Assembly (NCBI GenBank): GCA_030737875.1
Contig: CM060909.1
Coordinates: 34,523,159-34,587,158, forward strand
Source: Allium sativum
Lineage: Eukaryota > Streptophyta > Magnoliopsida > Asparagales > Amaryllidaceae
Direction: 5' to 3'
Length of the DNA stretch: 64,000 bases
Shown here: positions 10,510-21,474 of the stretch, one piece after another
How the letters are laid out: each line of letters starts with the position of its first letter
Numbering within the stretch: position 1 is the stretch's first letter
Translations under genes and position numbers: made by a program
Notes under the pieces: model-generated
What the model saw: only the letters and a program-made list of their open reading frames with translations
Databases searched by the model: none
What the model was told of the DNA's origin: nothing

Positions 10510-10680
10510 AAGGTATGGAACCACCTTCTGCTAGTGTACCTCTAGAGAGGAATACACTGGGTTCAACAAGAACATCTTCCAACCCGGCCACACATGACCG
10601 ACCACTCATTTCGCTTGAGTGTATCGAATGTATATCACCAACGGTTGGGATCAGCAACCGTTTCCCGAATGGGACAACAT
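10510..10680 (-). other. conserved 130-bp block with hairpin, element A 3' LTR
   Basis: This block is shared with both element C LTRs and with element D-type LTRs. Its core is the inverted repeat AACGGTTG / CAACCGTT (10640-10662, 7-base loop), next to a CGAATGTATATCACC stretch and GAGTGTATCG. It lies about 5.4 kb into the LTR, downstream of the TATA box, so it would be present in the transcript. Confidence 0.75.
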
Positions 10681-12114
10681 CAACAATAGATTTTTAGAAA
10701 TAAATGAAACTCTAGATCAAGTGATTATACACCCTAATAGGTGCGACCTACATAGCCATGCTACCTGCCCGATTTCTGTCATTTACCGGATGTGAGGCTA
10801 GAAGCTACGCTTATCTTCACACCAGATTCACTTTAAATGCCACATCATCAAATCCATCCAATCACCGATTGACGTCCTCAATAATACATTATGTGTTAGC
10901 TAAAAGAAGTTTCCTTCTCCGCTTCCGCTCTTGGTACGGTTGGAGAAATCAATGTACATGATCGTCTGGAAATACTCTGTCAGACATCCATCTTCATTCA
11001 CTTAGAAATGTCACATCGTCATACCCGCAAAATCACAAATTGATTTCCTCAAAGATACAACGGGTATACAGCTAAGAGAAACGAATTCCTCCGCCACCAA
11101 CGTATATACGTTTGAAGGGATCAACTTACGCGATCCGTTGGATATACTCTGTCAGACCTTCATCCATACAAGTTATCTTGGGACTGGACAAACCGAAGGC
11201 ACTATTCAGTATATCCATCTTAGTCACTGTTAACTAAGACTTATACAACAGCCCTTGCCCTTTACTCCGTCTTCAATTATCTTTGGCACAAATGATTCAA
11301 AACGCTTGTGCCAATACAAAGTGGTTCTTTGGATAATAATCCAACCGGTCTCTCCATATTAACAACGTTAAAATGGTCAAAAACTTCGATAGTCGATGAG
11401 TTAACTATCAAAGAAAAACAAGTGTGCAAACAACGATATTATTTCCAAATGGAAATTATATCGATCAATCATCATTTAACATTTATCTCTTTAGTTCATT
11501 GATTTACTTATCTTCTGTTTCTATATATTCTAGATTCGTATTTTTAATTATCAGAAAAAATTTCTGATTTTTACTTGGAAAACATTTCCAAAACTCCTTT
11601 TTGATCAAACCTTACAATTTCTTAGTTAAGAAGGAAACCAATCAAGTTGGGGTATAATTACCTCTCAGACCTTAACTAAACAACGTTATAACTTCGAAAT
11701 GGTCAAGTTTATCTTTTAAATCTTTTAACAACTTCTTTACATAACCCTCGTATTCTATTTACGTATCTACTTCTTTATTAAAACATTTATTTCAGCGATA
11801 ACGTTATAATCCCTACCTTCGAATTATCTAACTTACATTCTTTAAATTCGAATAATTTACTTGACAACTGATTTATTTTTAAATAAATAAATCTTGCTTT
11901 AAAGACTGGAAAGTAAAGGATACTTTCCCGAATTCGATATAACCGAGTTCGACGTATAACTCTCTTTTGAGTAATCTCTATTTGATTACTCTTCTTCGAA
12001 TAACCTATATTCGATTAACTCCTCCTTTTCAAATACATTATATTTGATTGCTCCTTTTTGAATAAACGATATTCGATAATCTCACTTCGATTAAACTATA
12101 ATCGATAACTCCTT

Positions 12115-12220
12115 TCGATGAAACTAACATTGATAACTCCTTTCGATGAAACTAACATCGATTAACTCCTTTCGATGAAACAAACATCGATAACTCCTTT
12201 CGATGAAACTAACATCGATA
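12115..12220. repeat. tandem units with CTCCTTTCGATGAAAC, element A 3' LTR
   Basis: About four units of 27-28 bp (CTCCTTTCGATGAAAC followed by TAACATCGATAA) are in direct tandem. The matching array in the other LTR lies near 29785-29895. Confidence 0.7.
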
Positions 12221-12240
12221 ACTTTAACTTGACGAACTTA

Positions 12241-12378
12241 ACTCGATTAACTTGACTAACTTAACTCGATTAACTTGACTAACTTAACTCGATTAACTTG
12301 ACTAACTTAACTCGATTAACTTGACTAACTTAACTCGATTAACTTGACTAACTTAACTCGACTTACTTGGTTCGACCA
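12241..12378. repeat. 23-bp tandem array, element A 3' LTR (six units)
   Basis: ACTCGATTAACTTGACTAA begins at 12241, 12264, 12287, 12310, 12333 and 12356, an exact 23-bp period. The partner LTR has five units starting at 29917. The difference indicates copy-number change after or during insertion. Confidence 0.9.
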
Positions 12379-12509
12379 ATTCGATTCGATTAACTAGGCT
12401 AGACTAACTTGGTCGACCCACCCAATCAACTCAACTTATTTAACTTAACTTATTTCTCAACTCGATCAGCTCGATTAACTCCTATCGAATAACTAATATT
12501 CGATTAAAT

Positions 12510-12637
12510 TCCATTCGCCTGACTTTAGATCGCAGTGATCACAATGGTTACGCCTGACTCCCTCAGGAAACATCTGACTGCCGTAGGCTATTTACAGCCC
12601 TGTGAATTACGTTAGCAGTCGTACGAGATGGCAACTT
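12510..12637 (-). other. conserved GC-richer island, element A 3' LTR
   Basis: Reverse-complement counterpart of the island at 9065-9190 in element D, containing CGCAGTGATCACAATGGTTA and GCAGTCGTACGAGATGGCAA. It sits between GATTAACT-type repeats that do not align with the flanks of the D copy. Confidence 0.8.
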
Positions 12638-14916
12638 GTCCTAAATAACTCTGTTTGACTAACTCTATCTTAAATAACTATATTTGATAACTTCTACTTC
12701 AAATAAGTGGTATTCGATAACTTAACTCGATTATCAACTCGAAAATCTTAACTCAAATCGATTAACTCCAACTGATTAACTCTGCCTGGTCAACCCTAAC
12801 TGATTAACTCTACTGGTTAACTCTAACTGGTTTTACTTGGTTTGACTAACTCAATTGATTAACTCGACTGACTAATTCAACTCGATTAACCTAGCTTGAT
12901 TTTTTATTATCTCGATTAACTGAACTAATCACTTTGATTAACTCAACTAATTCACTTTGATTACCTTAACCAATTTACTTTGATTAACTTAACCACTTCA
13001 CTTAGTTTAACTTAACTAATTCACTTTGATTAACTAATCAATTTACTTTGATTAACTAACCTGATAACTCAATTTGATTAACTTACTCGCTAATAACGTT
13101 TATTCCTTTTTAAAGATTTTCTTTTATAATCTATTTATTTCCTAAATAAATATTTACTTATAATCCTATTTATTTAACAAATAAATATCTCCTTTATTCT
13201 GTTTATTCTAACAAATAAATATTCCTTTATTTTATTTATTCCCTAAATAAATAAATCATTTAACTTTATTTATACCCTAAATAATAAATTCTTTTACCTT
13301 TATTTATTTCCAAAATAAATAAATCCTTTTTATCTATTTGTAAATGGTTTACAAATATCCCTCTTTCTATTGGTTTTGACAATATTTTCCCTTATATATA
13401 TTGTTTTACAAATATTTATATTTGATTTCAAAAATATATCTCCTCTATATTTGTTTGACAAATAAAATCCCTTTATATTTGATTAACAAATATAAATTTC
13501 CTTTTTATTTGATTTACAAATATAATTCTTTTATTCAAAATCCTTTTTCTTGTATAATATAAAATCCATTGATTTTATATAAATAAATTATTTTCAAAAT
13601 ATACTTTGAAAATCCCTTTTCGACATTCTGGTATTTCTTATGGTATTTAACACACCATATAACAACGATAACTATCGTCCAAACACACATAATCAATGTC
13701 AGATTATATATCACATTATATTTCACAATATATAAATCACAGTAAAATAACTGTTGAGGAATCCAGTTGGATTCCTCCAACCTGTTTTCCTGCATCACAG
13801 ATGTTAGCCAATATAATTAGCATCGATTTCACTTTGATGTGAAATATTCTGATAAACAGAATCGACATATAAATATTTAACGGTTTATATATATATATAT
13901 ATATATAAAATTTCTACTAACTGACTAGCAGTTCAATCAACGGTCAACACACAATCAAACAGACAATATTTAACAGTTCTAAGAATACGTTGTAAAAATA
14001 GAACTGTTCAGAGTTGGTGAGTTTTACTCACTTTGGAAGTTCATCGTTAAAGAACGATAAACTGTTATTTGATTTGAATCAAACAATTTATTTCGCCTTA
14101 AATTCATACGAGCCCCAATCCACTTCCAGTCAGCTTCATTGTGAAGCTCTCGTCCATACGGTCCCAACGGATCTGACTGTTCGCAAAACTGATAACGTAT
14201 GGGAAAGATATAATAAACACAAGTTAAATACACATTTAGATAAAAATAAAAACTTGATTTTATTTTTAATGGGCCTTAACTCTTTGAACCGGCCCAAGCC
14301 CAACCTCCACTACCCAATTACCCAGACCGAATGATCCTCTCTTCCCCAAACAGACCGTGGCTTCTCCAGTACCACTCACACCATTTCTCAATTCTTACTT
14401 CGATCGCTACCCATCAAATCCTCATCGGAAACTCAACAAATGCTACCATGGTGATCTCCTTTCACACCTGTACCAATCCTCAGCAACAGCACTTCACTTC
14501 CATCTTCGAAGGGATCAACTCGCGCCTCACGACGTCAGGAGCTTGCACCAGTACATCGACATTACACTGCACCGAACTACCCCAAAACATCCTGCGTGAT
14601 GCCAAACTCCACACTAAAACCAAAACCAATATCGAAGTCCAACACCGCTGTCCCAAAATCAAACAAAGCCGAAACCTAATACCTCACTGGAACATTTCCA
14701 GTACCCCAAACCCTACATCGAGTTCAACCAAATGTATGTCAACGTGAACCAAATGATCCAAGGATCACTACCATATGTATTTAGGAATTTATAGGTTTTA
14801 TTTCACTTTGATAGGAATTTTGAAAGAGGATTTTTTTTCTGTAATGAAGAACGGCGGAAAATAAAATCTGTTGACCAGAAATGAAGAGAGGACTTAGGTT
14901 TAGAAATAGTGGGGGC

Positions 14917-14924
14917 TATTTATA
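14917..14924 (-). promoter_or_regulatory. TATA box of element A 3' LTR
   Basis: On the minus strand the context is CACCCTATAAATAGCCCCC, a strong plant TATA box about 1.09 kb into the LTR. The matching site in the 5' LTR (32571-32578) reads TATTAATA on either strand and is weakened. Confidence 0.7.
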
Positions 14925-15039
14925 GGGTGTCAAAATATCTAGATATTTTATAGAAAGAATATTCTCGGTATATTCTCTTTTTATATATTCGTTTTGCTTT
15001 CTAAAAATTCTCGTGATTACATATGATACCCAAAAACCA

Positions 15040-15290
15040 CGAAACTGGACATGTAACTAGAGTTTGACATTACGGTCCCAACGAAACTGGTTTCGTCAAA
15101 TTCCGACTCCGTATGCTCACACAGCGTATTTTTAACTGTGAAAATACTGACTGTTTCCCACTTTAAAAATCCGTACGGCCACACACTGACTCTAAAAATC
15201 ACGAAACTGGAAATCTAACAACTATTTGACATTGCGGATACAACAAAATTAGTTTCGTCAAATTCCGACTTTGTTTGCAAAAGTGGCTAT
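15040..15290 (-). promoter_or_regulatory. U3 repeat modules with ACGAAAC/GTTTCGT palindrome, element A
   Basis: Two related modules (about 15045-15110 and 15200-15290) each contain TTTGACATT, an ACGAAACTGGTTTCGTC-like palindrome (decayed in the second) and AATTCCGACT. They lie just upstream of the TATA box. Similar modules occur at the same place in elements D (6598, 6757) and C (51270, 51590). A role as promoter elements is inferred from position only. Confidence 0.55.
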
Positions 15291-16012
15291 TTTTAAAGCT
15301 CTAAATAGCCTTTTTAAATATATAAATATATTCAAATAAAATTGAATTAAATATTTAAAATTAAATATTATCGTCTATATTCACAGAGGAATACCATACA
15401 GCTCTAGAATATCCCTATATGAATTTCTAGCTCGATATTCACATCTGGGTCAACCCGATATTCTATTTATATTGAAATTCCTTTTTAAAATATAAATAAT
15501 TCCTTTATAAATTATAAAGGAATTCCACAGTGACTTTTCTAAAATTTGATTTGGACATATCTCAAAATCTACACGACGAAATCCCGATTTTTCTCTTCCA
15601 CTAGAAAGATATACTCCACCAGCTCCACACGTTCCTTGTTTCACAGAAATCCGATTTAAAACGAATCATGTACATTCAGTTGAAGTTTGAATCGGCAAAT
15701 TACGAACTGCAGCGCCATTTCGAGCTCGATTTTAATTATATTAAAATTCTACGTTTTCAAACTGACGTCGATTGAATATATTCGTCAATATAATTCAACT
15801 CCAAGCTGAATTAAATCTTAGGGATGACCCAGTTCACAGAATATTGTGATTTCCAATATTTTTGATTATTTCTGAATTAAATATATTATTTAATTATTTG
15901 ATTTAAGTAAATATTCACTATAATTTAATTAACGACGATTTAATTCCCTAAATCACTATTTATATAATTAAATAAATTAATTATAATACCCCTGACAATG
16001 CGGGTCATTACA

Positions 16013-16048
16013 TTCTTCCCCACTTAAAATAATTTCGTCCTCGAAATT
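16013..16048 (-). promoter_or_regulatory. element A polypurine tract and pre-PPT hairpin
   Basis: On the minus strand the purine run AAGTGGGGAAGAA abuts the 3' LTR start. It is interrupted by one T, unlike those of C and D. The hairpin AATTTCG / CGAAATT with a 4-base loop lies at 16031-16048. Confidence 0.88.
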
Positions 16049-17417
16049 GCTAAGTTAGAGGACGACCCTATCTATTTGAATTCCTAAGATTTGTTTACCC
16101 CTTATTTCTGATTTCAACAGAACCAATTAATATCGACTAAAATATTTATTCATTCCGACTAACTAAAATTTTCAAAAATTCTGAAACATTTCTAACACTT
16201 TAAATTTTCGAAAAATTTCGCCATAACCTCCTTTGTACAGCCCTATCGGTAAAACTCCAACTCGCCTCTCTAGGCCATCTCCAACCAAAAAGAAAATCAA
16301 ACAGCCAAGCGGCTTTCCAATTCGGCTCATAAATTCCAAACTCATATCAAATATAAACTTGTACCTTTTTGTCGGGCGTTTCATTGTCTCATTTCCATCT
16401 GCTATTAATTTAGCAGATACCAATGCCACCCCAATCAAATTCCAATCAGTTTTAGCACCAACACAACCATTCTCTTATATCCAAGCCAATTATCATTTCA
16501 ACTCGAGTTTGATTCTCGTCAAACTCCTAACTCATCAATACAAGACCATTTCAGATTATTCTCTTATCACCCCAGTTTTACTTAACTTAACAAGTTAAAT
16601 TTAAATTTTAGAATTTAAATTCCTGGGCTTTTACGTCAAGTAAATTTGAAATCAAAATACCAATTCAAAACATTTGAATTCTTAAACACTTGTTTTCACA
16701 AAATAGATTTGAAAATAAAATCTTGGGTAGTAATCCGTCACTTACAACTCGAAAATCACACTGATGATGTGTACACCATCATCAGAATTATTTTCCAGCG
16801 ATCAAAGTGAGTTCAATACTATATTCCTTTTCAAAACTCCAACTTAAACACTTCCATCTTGAATCAGTTCAAAATATCCTTATTAAAACAAAATTAAAAA
16901 CCTCCCAGGATTTTGAAATTCACATATATCCAATCCAGATTCAATTACAGACACTTATCTGAAATTCCAGTTTTAAATTTTCAATTCTGATTTTAATTTC
17001 AGATTTATTTCATCTTATTTCATATATTATACTTATATGAATTCTGATCGATTATTTACATTACCATTATATTTATAATCTTACTCGATTATAATAACAA
17101 CCAATATATCTCATATATTATAAATTCAATATATATCAAATATAATTTGGGTAAAATTGTTTCATTTACCCTCTTTTCAAAACATACCATGACGGTTCAT
17201 CGTATTCGAGTGTTTAGAAACCCCTACCAATACAGTGGATCAAACTGATCGACCAGAACTCATAAACAACTCAGCCAATGAATCTCCACAATATAAAACC
17301 ATTTTTATATCAAATACAAATACGCACTCGTATATATACACTCAAAATCAATCTAGGGTATTACTAACCCTATCTCTACCGAGTCACGCCACTGAGCCAA
17401 GGTAATTCTTAACTTAA

Positions 17418-17429
17418 GCTCTGATACCA
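17418..17429 (-). promoter_or_regulatory. element A primer-binding site (tRNA-iMet)
   Basis: On the minus strand, TGGTATCAGAGC begins two bases after the 5' LTR end at 17432. It fixes the right-hand LTR as the 5' LTR. Confidence 0.9.
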
Positions 17430-17431
17430 AC

Positions 17432-18406
17432 TGTAACGACCCGGATTTTTGCGACTTTGGTTATCGACGTAAGCACGATGTCGATAACCAAAACATTGAA
17501 AAATCCTGGTAATTAATGAAAGAAATTAGAGGGTGAGGATAGATAAGATAGAAACTTAGAATAGAAGAAGAAGAAGAACACAACATCAGAGTAACACGAA
17601 CCTCACAGCGGAAATAACATATAATATATAACATAACTTTGAAATATAACAGTTATGTATACAATAGCACTTATCAGAGTATAGCACTTACAACACAACG
17701 GAAATAAACTATAGCTATATGATCCAGAAGCCTCCTGCTCCAGCTCTTCAAGTATATCTGTAAATCCCAACAACTTGACTGCCCGTACAAATTTAGGCAC
17801 CCAAGAGTTTAGGGAAAACAACAAAGTAAACTCCGGGTCAGTCATGGGACTGGTGTGAGTAAAATAGTTTAACACAGTTTAACATATATATGATATCTCA
17901 TAAGACCATGCCGTGAATACGGAACGGGTTTTTCCCTTATGAGAATCCAACATCTTTGACAAGCAATATCATTTTGATATTATAATAATGTCTAAGTACA
18001 AATATATATCAATCTAGCATAAACACTTTCATCTCACGTTCTACATATATAGTATACAATCAAAATCGCAAGCACGTATTGGATAATGGATTTCCAATTA
18101 TGATAAGGTATGGAACCACCTTCTGCTAGTGTACCTCTAGAGAGGAATACACTGGGTTCAACAAGAACATCTTGCAACCCGGCCACACATGACCGACTGC
18201 TCATTTCGCTTGAGTGTATCGAATGTATATCACCAACGGTTGGGATCAGCAACCGTTTCCCGAATGGGACAACATCAACAATAGATTTTTAGAAATAAAT
18301 GAAACTCTAGATCAGGTGATTATACACCCAAATAGGTGCGACCTACATAGCCATGCTACCTGCCCAATTTCTGTCATTTACCGGATGTGAGGCTAGAAGC
18401 TACGCT
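17432..18406 (-). mobile_element. element A 5' LTR, 3' part (before nested element B)
   Basis: Closely matches 9828-10797 of the partner LTR. It includes the terminal motif (about 17785-17860), the conserved hairpin block (hairpin 18235-18257) and a TTC-rich run near 17565. It stops at the ACGCT target duplication of element B. Confidence 0.9.
18402..18406. repeat. left target-site duplication of element B (ACGCT)
   Basis: ACGCT at 18402-18406 is repeated exactly at 28483-28487, immediately outside the TG...CA ends of element B. Removing B and one copy restores the sequence seen in the intact partner LTR near 10796. Confidence 0.95.
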
Positions 18407-19224
18407 TGTGACGGCCCACCCCGCACCAACCGACATTTACTCCAAAAGTGCGCTGTACACATGTCCAGTTAGCACAGAACGGGTCGCCAAAAGGAAAAGG
18501 AAGAAGGAAATAAACATACAAAGAACCTGTAGAATGTCTCACAGCGCATCAAACAAAATATAATAATAATAACATACTTGACATAAAACAGGAGAGACAG
18601 TGCAAAAGCTGAAAATCAGAACTAAACATCATAGCAGCGGAAATTCAGAATACAGCTTATTACAACTTTCAAACTGTCTCAAAGCAAAAGTTAGATAAAT
18701 GAGGTACACTACTAATGCCCAAGTAGCGACTACCAACGACACAGGGAGAATGTGTATATATATCATACGTGGAAGCCTCTTGCCCGCCTTCGAATCAGCT
18801 ACTCGCACATCACCAGCTAACCTGGCTCTAGTCTGCTCGTGTGAGCACCCAGAGTAATAAGAGGAGACATAAAACTCTGGGTCAGACATAAAGCCTGGTA
18901 TGAGCGATAAGCATCTAAAGTGAACAATAACAGGTAGACTAAAACATACCTGAACCTGGACCTGCAACCAAAGAGTTAGCACTACATACTGTACAACACT
19001 CTAAGGTATCATATCAAACAGTGTAAAGATACGGAGGTGGGGGAGGTGTGCATGTCATAATGATGGAAAACAATCAAGCATAGCGTCCATCCTCACATCT
19101 CTCACTCAGTGCTTAAAGCAGACGATATTCACCACTCCGATCACCAAACATTCCTTGCTACGATCACTTTGCCCCATGAAGTCATAAATGGCTTCACTGC
19201 ACTGATAACGTAGCCACTAATTCC

Positions 19225-19470
19225 TCGCTATGTCCACTTGCCCCATGGAGTTATTCACCCCATCTGCGCTGGCTCATAGCCTTACTAATCCTTACTATGT
19301 CCACTTGCCCCATGGAGTTATTCACCACATCTGCGCTGGCTCATAGTCTTACTACGCATCACCTTGCCTCTCAGGTCATAATGACCCTACTGCACTGATA
19401 ACGTAGTCTTGCTACCATCACTTTGCCCCTCAGGTCGTAATGACCCTACTGCACTGATAAGTAGCCATCA
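19225..19470. repeat. 67-bp and 59-bp tandem repeats, element B 3' LTR
   Basis: A 67-bp unit containing CCCCATGGAGTTATTCACC starts at the same phase at 19241 and 19308. A 59-bp unit containing TCAGGTCATAATGACCCTAC follows at 19371 and 19430. The same arrangement is present in the 5' LTR (about 26640-26870). Confidence 0.85.
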
Positions 19471-19649
19471 TCCATTCTTAGTGGTGAATCGAAGTTATGA
19501 ACGTCGACAACTCCTTAGCACACGTCCCGCAGCAAAGTCCAACCATGAAGTGAATTCGTTGGTTCCCAACTGGTTCCGGGATCCTGAGCTCTAACTTCCA
19601 TTTGGACTACCTTTGCATCTCGGGTTATTGGTCATTACCATCGAATCGG

Positions 19650-20060
19650 ATCAGATCAGCCTTCACATTCTTCATCGGATGGGATCGGCCTTAGCTACTC
19701 GAATCGGATCGTGCCTCCTACGTCGGATCGGGTCGTGGTCCCCCTTTCCTTTGCTTCGGATCGTGCTCCCCTTCTCGGTTCGGATCGGAACACCCCATAC
19801 GGATCGGATCGTGGTCCTTCAAGCGGTTCGAATCGGACGCACTTCTCCAGGTCGACGGATCGCGCTCACCCTTCATGGACGGATCGGGTCGTAATGCTTA
19901 TTCGCGGTTCGGATCGGAGTACTTCAGTTTGGCACGGCGCTGCATCGATTCGCTTCATGGCCTTGCACAGACGGTTCGGTTCGGAGGAGGTGACTCGACT
20001 CGTGGGGATACCCCCACGATCCCATAGGGCGATCCGATCGTCCCTCAACCCCTTATGCGA
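19650..20060. repeat. GATCGG-rich block, element B 3' LTR
   Basis: CGGATCG or close variants occur about twenty times in 400 bp, in a GC-rich context unlike the rest of the window. The 5' LTR has the same block at about 27040-27460. Open frames exist on both strands across it, as expected for a short GC-rich repeat without TA-rich stops. Confidence 0.75.
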
Positions 20061-21083
20061 TCTGAACCCCTGCACCTTGTCCAGCAAGCTGTTTACGCCC
20101 CTCGACGGCGTTTTCGACCATTCCAACTATTCTAAACAGTCACATAACATTTCATACGGTCATAGCAACATGCATAATCAACCACAAACATCAAAACATC
20201 AACATGGTAGGTCAAAATGTATCAAACATACCCAAAACCCCATATTTTCCCCCTAAGCATGTTTAGGTGAAACCAATGATATGATTAGCAAAACTTAACC
20301 AAATGGAACCAAATTTCTACCAGAGGTTTAAGATATCATTCCGAATTTTATAAACATTTTTCCAGAATTTTTTCATGTTTAAATTCGCTAATTAACACTA
20401 ATCACTCCTAATTAGCCATAATTAGTGCAAAACTAAGAAAATCACTCACCTTAGCCACAAAATAAACTAAGATCTGAAATAATTCTCTGATTCCATGTGA
20501 ATCTCGATGCCAAACAGCAGCTCCTTTGTTGCTTTGGTGAAGATCTTCTTGATTAGGGGTTGCTAAGCCAAATCCTTAACCTAAAGGTGATTTGGAGGTG
20601 ATTTAGAGGTTGGAGGCCATTTTTAGGGATCCTTGGTGATAGGTGGAGGCTAGAAAACTGAAATGGAATGATTCTCCATCTCATTTCAGCCCTCCCATAA
20701 CCCTAATCCCGAAATGGGTTATGGGCCTACTCACTAATCACCCGATTTGGCCCGGTTAAGCAGTTTTTCACCCTCCAAACCTTGTTTCAGCCATATCTCC
20801 CAAACGTTAAGTCCGTTTGACTATTATGACCACTCTACGGAAAGAGAAACCATCAAACGAATCAAATGGAAGTGATTTCAGGTCAAAATTCCTTTCCAGT
20901 CAAAAGTTATGGCCAAAACAGTACCAACTAGGGGCAAAATGGTCATTTAAAAATCGACAAAAATCATAAGCATGGGAAATGATTCTGATAGATGTTTCCC
21001 AAAGTTACATGACCATACGACTTCACATGGGAAAGAAATAAATATTCTACAATCCTATGATGTGTAGAATACGGGTCATTACA

Positions 21084-21118
21084 CTCTCCCCCCCTTAAGA
21101 AATTTCGCCCCTGAAATT
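21084..21118 (-). promoter_or_regulatory. element B polypurine tract and pre-PPT inverted repeat
   Basis: On the minus strand AAGGGGGGGGAGAG (21084-21097) abuts the 3' LTR start. Upstream of it an imperfect inverted repeat AATTTC / GAAATT (21101-21118) parallels the hairpin of the LARD elements. Confidence 0.9.
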
Positions 21119-21240
21119 CCCTAATCCAAACATAAACAAAGATTCCCGCATGCCTATCAATCTTTAAGCAACAATCAAACATGCAAACAAGCAAAGCAAG
21201 TCTATCCTAGCATGCGGAAAACTAAATTGCAAAGTAAATC

Positions 21241-21474
21241 TTACCAGACAAAGAATTCTGGATAAGCCTTCCTAATGCTCTCCTCTATCTCCTAAGTACA
21301 ATCATTCTCGTTCTCGCCCCACTGAACCTTGACTAGCTTCACCGCCTTCCTTCGAAGTTGCTTCGTATCATGCCCCACAATACGAATCGGCTTGCGGTTC
21401 CCAACCGCCTCGGGTTCTACTTCGAAGTCCTCTAACTGATCAGGTGAAATAGTCGCATCTGAGTCGTGAACGAA
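21241..21474 (-). pseudogene. element B chromodomain-like C terminus
   Basis: In the third frame after the shift near 21474 the sequence reads an EPEAV segment, IRIVGHDTKQLRRKAVKLV, then VQWGENEND, a TAG (21292-21294) at the place of an aromatic residue, EIEESIRKAYPEFF, and stop at 21241. Aromatic, KVQW and YPEFF features are typical of the chromodomain that guides chromovirus integrases to heterochromatin. Confidence is limited because two breaks fall in it. Confidence 0.8.

Larger units (their letters stand above)
9828..16012 (-). mobile_element. element A 3' LTR (6185 bp)
   Basis: Read on the minus strand it starts TGTAATGACCCGCATTG at 16012, next to the PPT, and ends GGGTCGTTACA at 9828. 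Contents in that order: AT-rich start; U3 with a tandem-like pair of ACGAAAC...GTTTCGT modules (about 15290-15040); TATA box at 14917; a GC-richer leader (about 14750-14260); AT microsatellite (about 13888-13907); AT-rich low-complexity DNA; GATTAACT-type arrays including the 23-bp array; the conserved island; the conserved hairpin block; and the terminal motif. Frames of 60-138 codons at 14014-14747 are antisense to the element's own transcription and are not supported as genes. Confidence 0.9.
16013..17431 (-). mobile_element. element A internal region (non-coding, 1419 bp)
   Basis: No gag or pol similarity is visible on either strand. Shared landmarks with elements D and C are the GCCAAGCGGCTT palindrome near 16302-16315, a CCTTTTTGTCGGGC word near 16366, a GATGATGTGTACACCATCATC inverted repeat near 16765, and CCTACCAATACAGTGGATC near 17223. 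The 88- and 121-codon frames at 16172-16598 overlap on opposite strands and lack any recognisable domain. Confidence 0.8.
18407..21083 (-). mobile_element. element B 3' LTR (2677 bp)
   Basis: In the element's sense it starts TGTAATGACCCGTATTC at 21083 and ends GGGCCGTCACA at 18407. It differs from the 5' LTR by scattered, mostly transition changes and small indels (for example a ~10-base difference near 18650). It contains tandem repeats at 19230-19470 and a GATCGG-rich block at 19650-20060. Reading frames of 60-181 codons in that block are repeat-derived. A possible TATA (TTTATAAAAT on the minus strand) lies near 20346. Confidence 0.92.

Noticed and set aside
14014..14747. Overlapping frames of 106, 80 and 138 codons that also appear in the partner LTR (31670-32403)
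   Set aside because: They are repeated because LTRs are copies; they run opposite to the element's own transcription, overlap each other, and the 31670 copy is cut short by small changes. No domain is recognised.
19613..20256. Frames of 93-181 codons rich in Arg, Ser, Asp and Ile
   Set aside because: They arise from the GATCGG repeat block; the opposite strand is also open, and the second LTR breaks the longest one.
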